A stretch of DNA of 59,362 nucleotides, taken from NCBI GenBank assembly GCA_017469845.1, contig JAFUFP010000062.1, forward strand, positions 1 through 59,362. Direction: 5' to 3'. This DNA is from Bacteroidales bacterium (GTDB lineage: Bacteria; Bacteroidota; Bacteroidia; Bacteroidales; UBA932). Position numbers and translations under genes: made by a program. Under the pieces are notes generated by a model, which made no database searches, had not been told where the DNA came from, and saw only the letters and a list, made by a program, of their open reading frames with translations. Shown piece after piece: positions 1 to 8,764 of this stretch. Positions within the stretch are counted from its first letter, which is position 1. Each line of letters begins with the position of its first letter.

Positions 1-9
1 ATTTTAACG

Positions 10-43
10 AAAATGGCCCTACAGATATCTGTAAGGCCATTTT
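10..43 (-). terminator. Intrinsic terminator of tRNA-Ser
   Basis: A perfect 9-bp stem (AAAATGGCC at 10-18 with GGCCATTTT at 35-43) encloses a further self-complementary core. It lies three bases past the 3' end of the minus-strand tRNA-Ser and runs into a T-rich stretch on that strand. Confidence 0.7.
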
Positions 44-45
44 AG

Positions 46-132
46 CGGAGAGGACGAGATTCGAACTCGTGATACGGTTACCCGTATGCAGGTTTAGCAA
101 ACCTGTGGATTCAGCCACTCTCCCACCTCTCC
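46..132 (-). tRNA. tRNA-Ser (anticodon GCT)
   Basis: Read on the minus strand, this folds as an 87-base class II tRNA. The acceptor stem is GGAGAGG/CCTCTCC with discriminator G at 46. The anticodon stem is CAGGT/ACCTG with loop TTGCTAA, so the anticodon is GCT (serine AGC/AGU). The variable arm is long (ATACGGGTAACCGTAT region), as expected for tRNA-Ser, and the T-loop is normal (TTCGAAT). The 3' CCA is not encoded; CTA follows the discriminator. Confidence 0.95.
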
Positions 133-240
133 AGTCCTTGGATAAAGGGTTTTGTGAAACCGAATTTTTCCGTAATGGATTGCAAATATACAACAATTTT
201 TTAAAACGCAACCTTTTTTTGTTTGAGTTGTGTACATATA

Positions 241-272
241 AAAATGGCGAGGATTCTTGACCCCGCCATTTT
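241..272 (-). terminator. Intrinsic terminator of the TPR lipoprotein gene
   Basis: AAAATGGCG (241-249) pairs with CGCCATTTT (264-272). It sits about 20 bases past the stop codon of the minus-strand gene at 291-1934 and is followed on that strand by T-rich sequence. Confidence 0.7.
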
Positions 273-290
273 TATAATGGGTATCTACCC

Positions 291-1934
291 TTACCTATAT
301 TGTGCGAATTCTATATCCTTCTGCGCTCTGTCATAAAGGGCCTTATTGTCCTTAAGTGCGTCAAGGTACTTGGCTACATCTTCGGCGTTGCCCTGACGTG
401 CAGCGATGATGGCGCGGAGGTAGTTCATCTTGATGTCGCGGCACTTGATGGCCTTCGTCGCTCCATCGAGATCATCGTTGAGAATGTAGGCGAGAGTCTT
501 GTTGAAGCAGCATCCTTGGAAGTCTTTGAGATTCTCCAGAGCCTGGGCATAGTCGCCGTTGAGCATGTTGATGACTCCGGTGTTACCCTTGGCTTCATTG
601 GTACCGGCCTTCTTGAAGTGGGCGAGAGCGGAATCGTAATCACCATTCCTCATGTCGATCACGCCAAGAGCGTTTTCGAGGTCTTCGTCTTTGGTTTTGA
701 CATCATTGAAGGCTCTCTTTGCCTTGTTGAGGTCGTTTGACTGAAGATATGCGACACCGAGGTTGAATCTTGCCCTGTCACTGTCATATTTGTCGATGGC
801 CTTCTTGTAGAGTTCGATCTTTGTATCTGCGTCGCGAACGAGGGTAGCCGCCCTGAGGAGAGCCTCTTCGTCAAGCACGTCCATATTCTCGTCAACGAGT
901 TTGACAAGTTCGTCACTTGTGTAGTTCTGGTATTCGACATTTGCGATGAACCTTGCCCTACGGAGTTCGGGAAGGACTCCGGTCTTGAGTGAGGTGTAAA
1001 TCTCGCTCATGTTCTTGATTTCGCTTTCACGGACAGCGGGATCGCTGTACATGTTGAGAACCCTGAGGATAAGGTCTTTGTCTTCGATGTCGGATTTGGC
1101 GACAAGCTCCTGGAATCCTTCCCAGTCCTGACCGATACTCTTGACTTCGGGATCAGCGACATCTTTGCCTTTTGTGATCTTTCCCCATGCCTGGTCAGCG
1201 CTCTTTCCTCTGTTGTCAGAAAGCTTTGCGTTTAGCTTTTCTCCTCCTTCGGGGGATGCATAAGCTACGATTTCGGTGCCGGATATGGTTTTGCGCTCAT
1301 TGCTGTTGATTTCATCGAGAGCGGCCTGGAAATCCTTGATGGACTGAGAAGTCAGTTCTTTCGAAGCGACATCGGAGGAGTTTACGGAATATTTGATCTG
1401 TCCTTCAGCGGTCTGCTTGAGGATCTCCTGATAATTGTCGGCCTTGTATCCGATGTAGCCGTCAGCCTCAGCGAGCATGTATGTCGTGTTGACGCCGTCG
1501 GCGACTTTCTTGACGGGGAGGTTTACGCTCTTTGCCTTGTAGCTGGCAACGCCACGCAGCTCGAGTCTCGCCACTTCCATTCCCTCTTCATAGACGAAGT
1601 GGATACGTTCCCTTACGGTCTGGCCGGCGGAAGATACGGTCTTGTAATTGTCTTTCACTTTCTCTCCCTGATACATGAAAGGCCTCATTTCGACTTCGCC
1701 CCCTTCATAGACGAGAACTGGAGTAACTGCCAGTATCGCTTTGGGGTGGAAATACCCTTCCGGATATGTAACCGTCACAGTGGCGTCAATGTCCCCGGCT
1801 ATCGCCTCGAGGATGACGGGGTCACAAGTTACCTGTACATTGTTTGCCAATTGGGCCATTTTCTCCGCGGAGGAGCATGCGACTGCTGCGGATGCAAAGA
1901 GTGCTGCAGCGAGAACTTTTAAAAATTGTCTCAT
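291..1934 (-). CDS. TPR-containing outer-membrane lipoprotein with OmpA-like segment
   Basis: This 547-residue exported protein starts with a lipoprotein signal (MRQFLKVLAAALFASAAVAC, lipidation at Cys20). The middle (about 205-260) contains an OmpA-type stretch with GTEIVAYASPEGG and the following NRGKSA, resembling the peptidoglycan-associated fold. The C-terminal third (about 360-545) is a run of TPR-like helical repeats (for example KIELYKKAIDKYDSDRARFN). I recognise the architecture as a Bacteroidetes envelope lipoprotein, but no specific function is established. It is transcribed alone, divergently from the sigma-54-type activator gene, with its own -7 box and a structured leader upstream. 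A role in envelope assembly or scaffolding is inference from the TPR and OmpA parts. Confidence 0.8.
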   Translation of the reverse strand: MRQFLKVLAAALFASAAVACSSAEKMAQLANNVQVTCDPVILEAIAGDIDATVTVTYPEGYFHPKAILAVTPVLVYEGGEVEMRPFMYQGEKVKDNYKTVSSAGQTVRERIHFVYEEGMEVARLELRGVASYKAKSVNLPVKKVADGVNTTYMLAEADGYIGYKADNYQEILKQTAEGQIKYSVNSSDVASKELTSQSIKDFQAALDEINSNERKTISGTEIVAYASPEGGEKLNAKLSDNRGKSADQAWGKITKGKDVADPEVKSIGQDWEGFQELVAKSDIEDKDLILRVLNMYSDPAVRESEIKNMSEIYTSLKTGVLPELRRARFIANVEYQNYTSDELVKLVDENMDVLDEEALLRAATLVRDADTKIELYKKAIDKYDSDRARFNLGVAYLQSNDLNKAKRAFNDVKTKDEDLENALGVIDMRNGDYDSALAHFKKAGTNEAKGNTGVINMLNGDYAQALENLKDFQGCCFNKTLAYILNDDLDGATKAIKCRDIKMNYLRAIIAARQGNAEDVAKYLDALKDNKALYDRAQKDIEFAQYR

Positions 1935-1966
1935 ATGTTCGGTATAATTACATTGTCTGCTGTCTT

Positions 1967-2010
1967 AAGTGGTGGAGGAATCCTGCCATGGGGCCCTCCA
2001 AATGCCACTT
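1967..2010 (-). promoter_or_regulatory. Structured 5' leader of the TPR lipoprotein gene
   Basis: On the minus strand the predicted transcript would start near 2008-2010, directly at AAGTGG (complement of CCACTT, 2005-2010). This pairs with CCACTT (complement of 1967-1972). An inner stem GGAGG/CCTCC (1995-1999 with 1974-1978) extends the hairpin. The stem therefore sits at the extreme 5' end of the mRNA, about 30 bases before the start codon. Confidence 0.45.
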
Positions 2011-2014
2011 AGCG

Positions 2015-2022
2015 CAAATATA
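2015..2022 (-). promoter_or_regulatory. -7 box TATATTTG for the TPR lipoprotein gene
   Basis: CAAATATA on the plus strand reads TATATTTG on the minus strand, a perfect Bacteroidetes TAnnTTTG element. No clear -33 box was found. It lies back to back with the plus-strand box at 2034-2041, so the two promoters form a compact divergent pair. Confidence 0.6.
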
Positions 2023-2033
2023 AGAAAAATTCC

Positions 2034-2041
2034 TATCTTTG
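2034..2041 (+). promoter_or_regulatory. -7 box TATCTTTG for the sigma-54-type activator operon
   Basis: This is a perfect TAnnTTTG match. Because it overlaps an upstream in-frame start at 2039, the first usable ATG is the one at 2060. That gives a 5' leader of only about a dozen bases. Confidence 0.65.
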
Positions 2042-2059
2042 TCTGATTATTGTTTCATT

Positions 2060-3379
2060 ATGGATTCACAGGAGCTCCAGAGACTGAAGAACAAATTCGA
2101 TATCATCGGTAACGACGCCTCTTTGAACCGGGCGTTGGAAATGGCCGTAGCAGTTGCATCAACCGACCTTACAGTCCTTGTAACAGGGGAAAGCGGTGTC
2201 GGTAAAGATGTCATACCCAAGATCATACACCAGAACAGCTCGAGGAAGACAAAGAAATACCTCGCCGTGAACTGTGCCGCAATTCCGGAGGGCACGGTGG
2301 ATTCGGAACTGTTCGGTCATGAAAAGGGTTCCTTTACGGGAGCGTACGAAGCAAGGAGGGGATATTTCGAGGAAGCCAACGGAGGTACCCTGTTCCTTGA
2401 TGAAATCGGAGAACTTCCTTTGGCCACTCAGGCCAAACTTCTTAGGGTTCTTCAATCCGGTGAATACATAAGGGTCGGTTCCTCGAAGGTCGACAAGACG
2501 GATGTCCGCCTTATCGCAGCGACGAATGTCGACCTCCAGACGGCTGTCGCCCAGGGTAAGTTCCGTCAGGATCTGTACTACAGGCTCAGTTCAGTTTGCA
2601 TAACAATTCCTCCTCTCCGTGAGAGGAAGGAAGACGTATATCTTCTTTTCCGGAAGTTCACGACTGATTTTTCGGAAAAGTACAGCCGGAAGAAGGTCAA
2701 CTTGTCGCGTGACGCGATAGAACTTCTCCTCTCTTACCGTTGGCCGGGAAACATCCGAGAACTGCAGAGTCTGGCGAATACCGTCTCTCTTTTCGAAACG
2801 ACAGCGGTGACTCCGAATGCGGAACGTTGTGAAATCAATGCGCAGACCCTCTCAAAGTATATCAAGACCGATGAGGCTCCCATGCTCCCCGTGAAGTTCC
2901 AAGACGGAAAACAAGCCATCAGCGAAGATGAGAAGCAGGGAATATATAAAGCCCTTTATTCCTTGAAAGAGGAAGTCGAGGAACTCAAGAGAATCATCGC
3001 CACCGGAGGATATCCCAAACCTCAGGATGGCCAATCCCATTATATTGACCGTCCGGTGATTCCCGCGGGAGAAGACGGAGGCGCGAACATCATCTCCAAG
3101 CCGGAATCCTACAACAGGATGGATGATGATGTCGATAACCAGTATGACGGAGAAATGTCATATCCGGAAGGGTCGAGAATGGCGTCCAATATAGACGATC
3201 AGAGCCATCTTCACCATGATGCGGAAAAATCTCTCACGATAAAGGGTTCCAACGAGGAGATGATACGCAGTGCCCTGGCAAGGCATGGCGGTAACAGGAA
3301 AAAGGCTGCCGAGGAACTCGGAATTTCCGAGAGGACTCTGTACCGTAAACTGCCGGAAGAATTCAGAAGAACCAGATGA
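2060..3379 (+). CDS. Sigma-54-dependent Fis-family transcriptional activator (AAA+)
   Basis: The 439-residue protein has the central AAA+ domain of bacterial enhancer-binding proteins but no receiver, GAF or PAS domain in front. Visible motifs are Walker A GESGVGKD (about 44-51), the sigma-54 contact loop GSFTGA (GAFTGA variant, about 93), Walker B GGTLFLDEIGE (about 112-122) and the arginine-finger region PPLRERKEDV. After a variable acidic linker, the C-terminus is a Fis-type helix-turn-helix (RKKAAEELGISERTLYRKL). It would couple ATP hydrolysis to opening of RpoN promoters. It heads a block with lptE (4-base ATGA overlap), a TPR protein and secG, an order I recall from other Bacteroidetes. 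Lacking a sensor domain, it is probably controlled by level or partner proteins (inference). Confidence 0.88.
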   Translation: MDSQELQRLKNKFDIIGNDASLNRALEMAVAVASTDLTVLVTGESGVGKDVIPKIIHQNSSRKTKKYLAVNCAAIPEGTVDSELFGHEKGSFTGAYEARRGYFEEANGGTLFLDEIGELPLATQAKLLRVLQSGEYIRVGSSKVDKTDVRLIAATNVDLQTAVAQGKFRQDLYYRLSSVCITIPPLRERKEDVYLLFRKFTTDFSEKYSRKKVNLSRDAIELLLSYRWPGNIRELQSLANTVSLFETTAVTPNAERCEINAQTLSKYIKTDEAPMLPVKFQDGKQAISEDEKQGIYKALYSLKEEVEELKRIIATGGYPKPQDGQSHYIDRPVIPAGEDGGANIISKPESYNRMDDDVDNQYDGEMSYPEGSRMASNIDDQSHLHHDAEKSLTIKGSNEEMIRSALARHGGNRKKAAEELGISERTLYRKLPEEFRRTR

Positions 3380-3897
3380 CGATCAGAAAGAAATCCTTAT
3401 CGGCCCTTGCCGTTACTGTTCTTGCGGTGATGCTGAGCATCGCCTCTTGCGGCATCTATACTTTCTCGGGAACGTCAATCCAACCTGATGTAAAGAGCGT
3501 AACGATCAATTATTTCGAGTACAAGGCCTTGAGGGTCAATCCTTCTTTCAGCAATGATATCACGGAAGCCCTCAAGGACAAGTTCAAGAAAATGACCCGT
3601 CTCGAGCAGGTGGATATGGACGGAGATCTGGAAATCGTCGGTGAAGTCACAGGCTATGATTCCAGGGCAACGGCAGTGACGGCTCAGGAGGTGGCCGCCA
3701 AAAACCGTCTTACGGTTACCGTGAAAATCTCCTTCACCAACCGCCTTTATCCCGAAGAGGACTTCGAGAAATCATTCTCGGCGTATGCGGATTATGATTC
3801 AATGCAGTCCCTTGATGCGGTAGAAGGGGATCTGTGCGTCGATATCATCGAGCAGCTTGCCGAAGATATCCTCAACGCCACTGTCGCCAACTGGTAA
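3376..3897 (+). CDS. lptE: LptE family LPS-assembly lipoprotein
   Basis: The 173-residue lipoprotein has signal peptide and lipobox SIASC at about residue 25, followed by the GIYTFSGTSI start typical of Bacteroidetes LptE. LptE plugs the LptD barrel and helps insert lipopolysaccharide in the outer membrane. The Bacteroidetes family is short, and this length fits. The start codon overlaps the stop of the preceding activator gene (ATGA), suggesting translational coupling. The identity rests on the N-terminal pattern, the length and the secG-linked neighbourhood. Confidence 0.8.
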   Translation: MTIRKKSLSALAVTVLAVMLSIASCGIYTFSGTSIQPDVKSVTINYFEYKALRVNPSFSNDITEALKDKFKKMTRLEQVDMDGDLEIVGEVTGYDSRATAVTAQEVAAKNRLTVTVKISFTNRLYPEEDFEKSFSAYADYDSMQSLDAVEGDLCVDIIEQLAEDILNATVANW

Positions 3898-3909
3898 AAC
3901 TTTTCGGCC

Positions 3910-4497
3910 ATGAACGGTTATATCAATCTCAAAACTCTCAATCTCAATGAGCTTGTCGGTGTAGTCAACCTCTACCCCTGGTACGGAGCCGCCAGGAAAG
4001 AGCTTTGCAGCAGGATGGCGCAACTCGGAGGCGACGCTTGGGGGATAGAACAGTACAGCGATTCAGCCATGTACGTGGGAAACCGTGCCGCGATCCTTGA
4101 TCTGGTCAGGGAGAAAAGTTCCGATTACCAGGATCACGATCTTGAGGCCCTTCTCCGTTCATATATAAATGAGTCAGAGTCGCGTGAAGAAGATGGCCGT
4201 CAGGTAAGAGTCGTTGGGGGAGATTTCTTTACGCAGGCCCAATATGATAAGGTAAGAAGGGAGGAGGACAATGTGTTCTCTCATTTCGCGGCGAAAGACA
4301 AATCTTCGTCCGAAACGCCCTCCGATGACATTCTCGGGGATGATTTCTGTACGGAAACTTTAGCCCAAATATATCTGGACCAGGGTTATTATGAGCAGGC
4401 AAGATACATTTATTCCCGTCTTCTCTTGAAATTCCCGGAAAAAAATACTTACTTTGCAGCCCTTATCCAAAAATTGGATGAGCAGGCTCAGTCCTGA
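3910..4497 (+). CDS. Conserved TPR-like hypothetical protein between lptE and secG
   Basis: This 195-residue protein has no signal peptide. The N-terminal half (MNGYINLKTLNLNELVGVV) is rich in Leu and charged helix. The C-terminal part (TLAQIYLDQGYYEQARYIY, then SRLLLKFPEKN) is one clear TPR hairpin. It lies 12 bases after lptE and 30 bases before secG on the same strand, so it is almost certainly co-transcribed. I recall a protein of this kind at the same place in other Bacteroidetes, but its function is not known to me. A cytoplasmic adaptor role is only inference. Confidence 0.7.
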   Translation: MNGYINLKTLNLNELVGVVNLYPWYGAARKELCSRMAQLGGDAWGIEQYSDSAMYVGNRAAILDLVREKSSDYQDHDLEALLRSYINESESREEDGRQVRVVGGDFFTQAQYDKVRREEDNVFSHFAAKDKSSSETPSDDILGDDFCTETLAQIYLDQGYYEQARYIYSRLLLKFPEKNTYFAALIQKLDEQAQS

Positions 4498-4527
4498 TGC
4501 ACTTCAGAAGATAAAAAATTTAGTCAT

Positions 4528-4902
4528 ATGAACTGGTTATTTGTTACTCTGACAGTAGCGGTCGTCATCGCAAGTGTGTTTCTGACGATCGTCGTGCTGC
4601 TCCAGAACGGAAAGGGAGATGGTCTCGCAAGTAATTTCGTATCAGCGAACCAGACTCTCGGTGTTAGGCAGACCGCTGACCTTCTTGAGAAGGTTACCTG
4701 GGTTCTCGTCTCTTTCATTCTCGTTGTTTCCATTCTCACCACTTTCTCTTTGGGAAAGAACGATTCTGCTACTGATATCACTGACAGGATCGAGAATGCG
4801 GCAACAGAGCAGCAGCTCGAGTTCCCTTCAACTCCCATTCAGTCCGCCAACCCTTCTTCGGAGGCACCCGCTACTGAAGCACCTTCCACAGAGGCCAACT
4901 AA
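4528..4902 (+). CDS. secG: Preprotein translocase subunit SecG
   Basis: The 124-residue protein has two hydrophobic segments (about 1-25 and 52-75) separated by the conserved loop LLQNGKGDGLASNF, the SecG signature. SecG associates with SecYE in the inner membrane and assists SecA-driven export. The tail after the second helix is longer than in Proteobacteria and rich in Ser, Pro, Glu and Ala (PSSEAPATEAPSTEAN), a low-complexity extension. It ends the lptE-secG block; the next gene, clpB, follows after a 116-base gap with a hairpin. Confidence 0.9.
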   Translation: MNWLFVTLTVAVVIASVFLTIVVLLQNGKGDGLASNFVSANQTLGVRQTADLLEKVTWVLVSFILVVSILTTFSLGKNDSATDITDRIENAATEQQLEFPSTPIQSANPSSEAPATEAPSTEAN

Positions 4903-4945
4903 TGACATTTTGTCAGCCTGAGGGCTGATGGAATACAATTTGACC

Positions 4946-4977
4946 ATAGCCGTTTGTTCCTTGGAGCAGACGGCTAT
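4946..4977 (+). promoter_or_regulatory. Inverted repeat between secG and clpB
   Basis: ATAGCCG (4946-4952) and CGGCTAT (4971-4977) form a 7-bp stem with an 18-base loop. No T-run follows, so it is a weak terminator candidate and may instead be an operator or leader element of the chaperone gene. It is not a CIRCE element. The purine-rich AAAAAGGAGG ribosome-binding site of clpB follows at about 5000-5009. Confidence 0.4.
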
Positions 4978-5018
4978 TTGAGCGTATGCGCCCCGGAACA
5001 AAAAGGAGGATTAATTAT

Positions 5019-7220
5019 ATGAATGCAAATAACAGTAAAAATTTACAATTCCTGCCCCGTTTCGGAGTCAATCTCAATGAGATGGCTTCATCGGGCAAAC
5101 TCGACCCCGTCATCGGAAGGGATGACGAGATCCGAAGGGTGCTGCAGATTCTGAGCAGGCGAACCAAGAACAATCCTATTCTGGTAGGTGAACCTGGCGT
5201 GGGAAAGACCGCCATATCAGAAGGTATCGCCCAGAAGATTGTCGACGGAAACGTTCCGGAGAACCTCAAGGACAAGACCGTCTATTCATTGGATATGGGT
5301 GCGCTTATCGCTGGCGCAAAATATCAGGGAGAATTCGAGGAGAGGCTGAAAGGTGTCGTCAAGGAAGTAGTCGATAGCCAGGGCGACATTATCCTTTTCA
5401 TTGATGAAATCCACACGCTTGTCGGAGCCGGCAAGACTTCCGGAGCTATGGACGCTTCAAATATCCTGAAACCGGCTTTGGCAAGGGGTGAGCTCAGGAC
5501 AATAGGTTCCACAACCCTTGACGAGTATCAGAAATACTTCGAGACCGACAAGGCTCTTGAAAGGCGTTTCCAGATAGTCCCCGTCGATGAGCCGTCACCG
5601 GCCGAGTCGATTTCCATCCTTAGAGGACTTAAGGAGAAGTATGAGAATCATCATCGGGTCAGTATTGAGGATGATGCACTCATCGCGGCGGTCAATCTTT
5701 CGCACCGGTACATCACCAACAGGTTCCTTCCCGATAAGGCTATCGACCTTATAGATGAGGCCGCTTCCAAACTGCGTCTCGAGATGAACTCCGTCCCTGA
5801 GCCCATTGATGACCTCAACAGCAAACTCCGTCAGCTCGAAATCGAGAAGGAGGCCATAAAGAGGGAGGGTGTTTCCCTGAAACTGGAAAAGATCGAGACC
5901 CAGATAGCGGAGCTTTCCAAAGAAAGGGAAGGTCTGATGAAACGCTGGAATGAAGAGAAGGACATCCTTTCGTCACTGCAGTCAGCCCGTCAGAAAATGG
6001 AGGATTACAGGATAGAGGCTCAGGCTGCCGAACGTGCAGGAGATTACGGAAAAGTGGCTGAATTGCGCTACGGCAAAATGGCCGATGCGAAGAAGACCAT
6101 CGATGAATTGACCAAGAAGCAGGAGCAGATCAAGGACCCTATCATAACGGAAGCGGTCACTCCCGAGGATGTCGCCGAAGTCGTCGCCAAATGGACCGGC
6201 ATTCCCGTAAAGAGGATGCTTGAAAGTGAGAAGGAGAAACTTCTCCGCATGGAATCCGAACTTCACAAGAGGGTAGTCGGTCAGGATCCCGCGATTGAAG
6301 CGGTATCCGATGCGGTAAGACGTAACCGTGCGGGACTTTCCAATGAGAAGCGTCCTATCGGCTCATTCCTTTTCATGGGAACGACCGGAGTCGGAAAGAC
6401 TGAGCTCGCCAAGGCTTTGGCCGAGTTCCTGTTCAACGACGAGAATATGATCACCAGGATCGACATGAGCGAATACCAGGAGCGTCATACGGTGAGCCGT
6501 CTTATCGGAGCTCCTCCGGGATATGTCGGTTATGATGAAGGCGGTCAGCTCACCGAAGCAGTACGCCGTAAGCCTTACTCCGTCGTACTGCTTGATGAGA
6601 TCGAGAAGGCTCATCCCGATGTGTTCAACACTCTTCTCCAGGTTCTGGATGACGGACGTCTGACGGACAACAAGGGAAGAACCGTAGACTTCAAGAACAC
6701 GATTCTCATCATGACTTCCAATGCAGGTTCCGATATCATCCAGGGATACATGGAAAGGCTTCCCGACATAGATTCTGAAGACCCCATAGCACAGATGAAC
6801 GCCATCGCAAGGCGCCGTCAGCTTCTGGATGAGTGCAAAGAAAGAGTTGTCGAGACCCTCAAACAGACAGTCCGTCCCGAGTTCCTGAACCGAATAGACG
6901 AGATCATCATGTTCGATCCTCTCACCAAGGGGGACATCCGTGAGATTCTGCATATCCAGATGCATGACCTCCAGTCCAAGCTTTCCGAGGACGGCGTTGA
7001 AATCTCGTTCACGAAAGCCTTCGAAGACTACATGACCGAAAAAGGTTATGACCCTTCGTACGGTGCACGTCCTGTCAAGAGGATAATGCAGCGTGAACTT
7101 GTCAACCAGTTGGCGAAGGCCATCCTCGACGGAAGGGTACATAAGGAGTCCGTCATAGAGGTGGACGCCATCGGAGATGAGGTAGTCATGCGCAATACAC
7201 AGAGCGTCAAAAACGCCTGA
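5019..7220 (+). CDS. clpB: ClpB-type disaggregase lacking the N-terminal domain
   Basis: The 733-residue Hsp100 chaperone has two AAA+ modules. NBD1 has Walker A GEPGVGKT (about 60-67) and FIDEIHTL. The coiled-coil M-domain spans about 265-400 ([20 protein letters not shown] onward), and NBD2 has Walker A GTTGVGKT and [14 protein letters not shown]. ClpB extracts polypeptides from aggregates with DnaK. Family members are usually about 860 residues with an N-terminal domain of roughly 150 residues; here the protein starts almost directly at NBD1 ([20 protein letters not shown]). The start at 5019 is chosen for the strong upstream AAAAAGGAGG; an in-frame ATG at 4986 lies before it. No trace of the N-domain is encoded upstream, so this resembles the natural short ClpB isoform as the only product of the gene. 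Confidence 0.92.
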   Translation: MNANNSKNLQFLPRFGVNLNEMASSGKLDPVIGRDDEIRRVLQILSRRTKNNPILVGEPGVGKTAISEGIAQKIVDGNVPENLKDKTVYSLDMGALIAGAKYQGEFEERLKGVVKEVVDSQGDIILFIDEIHTLVGAGKTSGAMDASNILKPALARGELRTIGSTTLDEYQKYFETDKALERRFQIVPVDEPSPAESISILRGLKEKYENHHRVSIEDDALIAAVNLSHRYITNRFLPDKAIDLIDEAASKLRLEMNSVPEPIDDLNSKLRQLEIEKEAIKREGVSLKLEKIETQIAELSKEREGLMKRWNEEKDILSSLQSARQKMEDYRIEAQAAERAGDYGKVAELRYGKMADAKKTIDELTKKQEQIKDPIITEAVTPEDVAEVVAKWTGIPVKRMLESEKEKLLRMESELHKRVVGQDPAIEAVSDAVRRNRAGLSNEKRPIGSFLFMGTTGVGKTELAKALAEFLFNDENMITRIDMSEYQERHTVSRLIGAPPGYVGYDEGGQLTEAVRRKPYSVVLLDEIEKAHPDVFNTLLQVLDDGRLTDNKGRTVDFKNTILIMTSNAGSDIIQGYMERLPDIDSEDPIAQMNAIARRRQLLDECKERVVETLKQTVRPEFLNRIDEIIMFDPLTKGDIREILHIQMHDLQSKLSEDGVEISFTKAFEDYMTEKGYDPSYGARPVKRIMQRELVNQLAKAILDGRVHKESVIEVDAIGDEVVMRNTQSVKNA

Positions 7221-7245
7221 CGGCGGAACATTTTTTTAGAATGCG

Positions 7246-7286
7246 GCACACCCTGCGGGAAATTTCCGTGGGGTGTGCTCGTGTTT
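7246..7286 (+). terminator. Intrinsic terminator of clpB
   Basis: GCACACCC (7246-7253) pairs with GGGTGTGC (7271-7278), followed by TCGTGTTTT. It lies 26 bases after the clpB stop codon. Confidence 0.8.
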
Positions 7287-7382
7287 TGACGGACGAATAC
7301 ACAATCTTGTCAAACACCGGGATCAGATGGTGATTTCTTAAACAAACATTCTCAGAACCGGTGGAATATCAATAATTTTAAA

Positions 7383-7390
7383 TATATTTG
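7383..7390 (+). promoter_or_regulatory. -7 box TATATTTG for the ATPase gene
   Basis: This is a perfect TAnnTTTG match 43 bases before the ATG at 7434, inside the AT-rich gap that follows the clpB terminator. Confidence 0.55.
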
Positions 7391-7433
7391 CAAAAGAGTT
7401 TGTAACCAAGATTAATTTAACAATAGTTATACA

Positions 7434-8759
7434 ATGCGCAAATTACTGTTTAGGGACGTGGAAATCGAGTCCATGAAGAGGGAACTGTGGATGTCCGAGA
7501 ACAAGCAGAGCAGAATGACCCTTGTCACCGGTAGGGCGGGTGTTGGAAAAACCCTTCTGGCGATCTCCGTGACGGACAAGAAAACCAGGCTCTATTTCAA
7601 TCTGACGGACCGTCCGGACAAGATGATGCTTTCGTCTTTCATCGAGGAGGTGAGGCTGCGTCTGGACACTTATGTCCCCCAAACGGTAAGAACGGTTCCG
7701 TCTCTGCTCTCCTTCCTTTTCGATCTTTCTCAGAGGAGATCCTTCACTCTCATCCTGGATCATTTCGATGAGTATATTTCAAAGGATATGGATTCGTGCG
7801 GAGAGCTGAGGAAAAAGTGGGATGAAACGCGTTTCGAGGGTAGGTTGAACCTCATCCTCATAACCAGGAACCCTTTCATCAACAGGAAGCTTTTCTCCCT
7901 GTACGGCTCGCCGTTCCTCAACAGCGTCGACTGCACGATCCCGCTTCGTCCATTCACTGCCTCCCAGATGAAGTCCATCATCTCGGCTGACGGGAAGTCC
8001 CTGAAGGGAGACGATCTTCTTGCGATGTGCATGGTGACGGGAGGGCTTCCTGAGATGGTGAACCATTGTCTGGAGAAAAGGTTGCTGACGAAAGAGGCGA
8101 TACTGAAGAATTTCTTTTCGGAAGACTCCCCTATGATCCGTTATGGTGAGAAACTGCTGGCCAGGACGCTCGGAAAATCCCGTGAAGTGTACCTTTCCAT
8201 ATTGATGCTCATCTCAACCGGCAATCTTACCCAGGCGGACATCCAGGCCAAAATCGGTGGTTCCAACGTGGGTGGGCACCTGCTCAAACTGGAAACGGAA
8301 TACGGTCTCATCACGAAACGTCGTCCGCTGATGGCGGCTGAAGACAGCCGTAACGTGGTCCGCTTCTCCATAACGGATACGTTCCTGCTCTTTTGGCTAA
8401 GGTTCGTGGAGGGCGCCAGAACTGATTACGATACTTTCCGTCTGGACTCGATGCTGAGCAGGGCGAAAGAGGATTTCAAGGCTTTCTCCAAAGAGACCCT
8501 GAAAAGGTATTTCACGCAGATGCTATCGGATCAGCAGCCGACTCTCGAAGTCGGAGGAGACTGGAAGAGCGGAGATCCTTCCGAAATCGATATCCTCGCT
8601 CTTGACAAAGAGGGAGGGAGAGCGCTTGTCATTGATGTCGAGCACGACTCGTCCTTCTTCAACAAAAAAGCGTTCCTCGAGAAGGTTTCTTCTTTGAGGA
8701 ACGGCTCTTTGAAAGGTATGCAGATCGATGCCCGGCTCTTTACCGTCGCGGACATGTGA
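7434..8759 (+). CDS. ATP-binding protein with AAA domain and C-terminal DUF234-like domain
   Basis: The 441-residue protein belongs to the large group of archaeal/bacterial ATPases with a DUF234 C-terminus. Visible are Walker A GRAGVGKT (33-40), a Walker B strand TLILDHFDEY (about 105-114), a GGLPEMV motif, a winged-helix stretch (about 255-300) and a C-terminal PD-(D/E)XK-like region. In that region Glu384 and Asp386 (EIDIL) are followed by VIDVEH, where the usual E-x-K reads Asp401-Val402-Glu403, so the catalytic lysine is absent and nuclease activity is doubtful. Physiological roles in this family are poorly known; defence or toxin-like functions are sometimes proposed. It has its own promoter and runs convergently into the C69 peptidase gene with a 5-base gap. 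Confidence 0.8.
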   Translation: MRKLLFRDVEIESMKRELWMSENKQSRMTLVTGRAGVGKTLLAISVTDKKTRLYFNLTDRPDKMMLSSFIEEVRLRLDTYVPQTVRTVPSLLSFLFDLSQRRSFTLILDHFDEYISKDMDSCGELRKKWDETRFEGRLNLILITRNPFINRKLFSLYGSPFLNSVDCTIPLRPFTASQMKSIISADGKSLKGDDLLAMCMVTGGLPEMVNHCLEKRLLTKEAILKNFFSEDSPMIRYGEKLLARTLGKSREVYLSILMLISTGNLTQADIQAKIGGSNVGGHLLKLETEYGLITKRRPLMAAEDSRNVVRFSITDTFLLFWLRFVEGARTDYDTFRLDSMLSRAKEDFKAFSKETLKRYFTQMLSDQQPTLEVGGDWKSGDPSEIDILALDKEGGRALVIDVEHDSSFFNKKAFLEKVSSLRNGSLKGMQIDARLFTVADM

Positions 8760-8764
8760 TCCGG

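Noticed and set aside
4946..4977. CIRCE or other heat-shock operator before clpB
   Set aside because: The inverted repeat is ATAGCCG/CGGCTAT with an 18-base spacer, unlike TTAGCACTC-N9-GAGTGCTAA.
6363..7142. Long antisense ORFs opposite clpB and other genes (also 9419-10441, 24874-25626, 29703-30563, 30950-31777, 53055-53975)
   Set aside because: They are mirror frames of well-identified genes, a consequence of codon bias, with no recognisable domains or own promoters.
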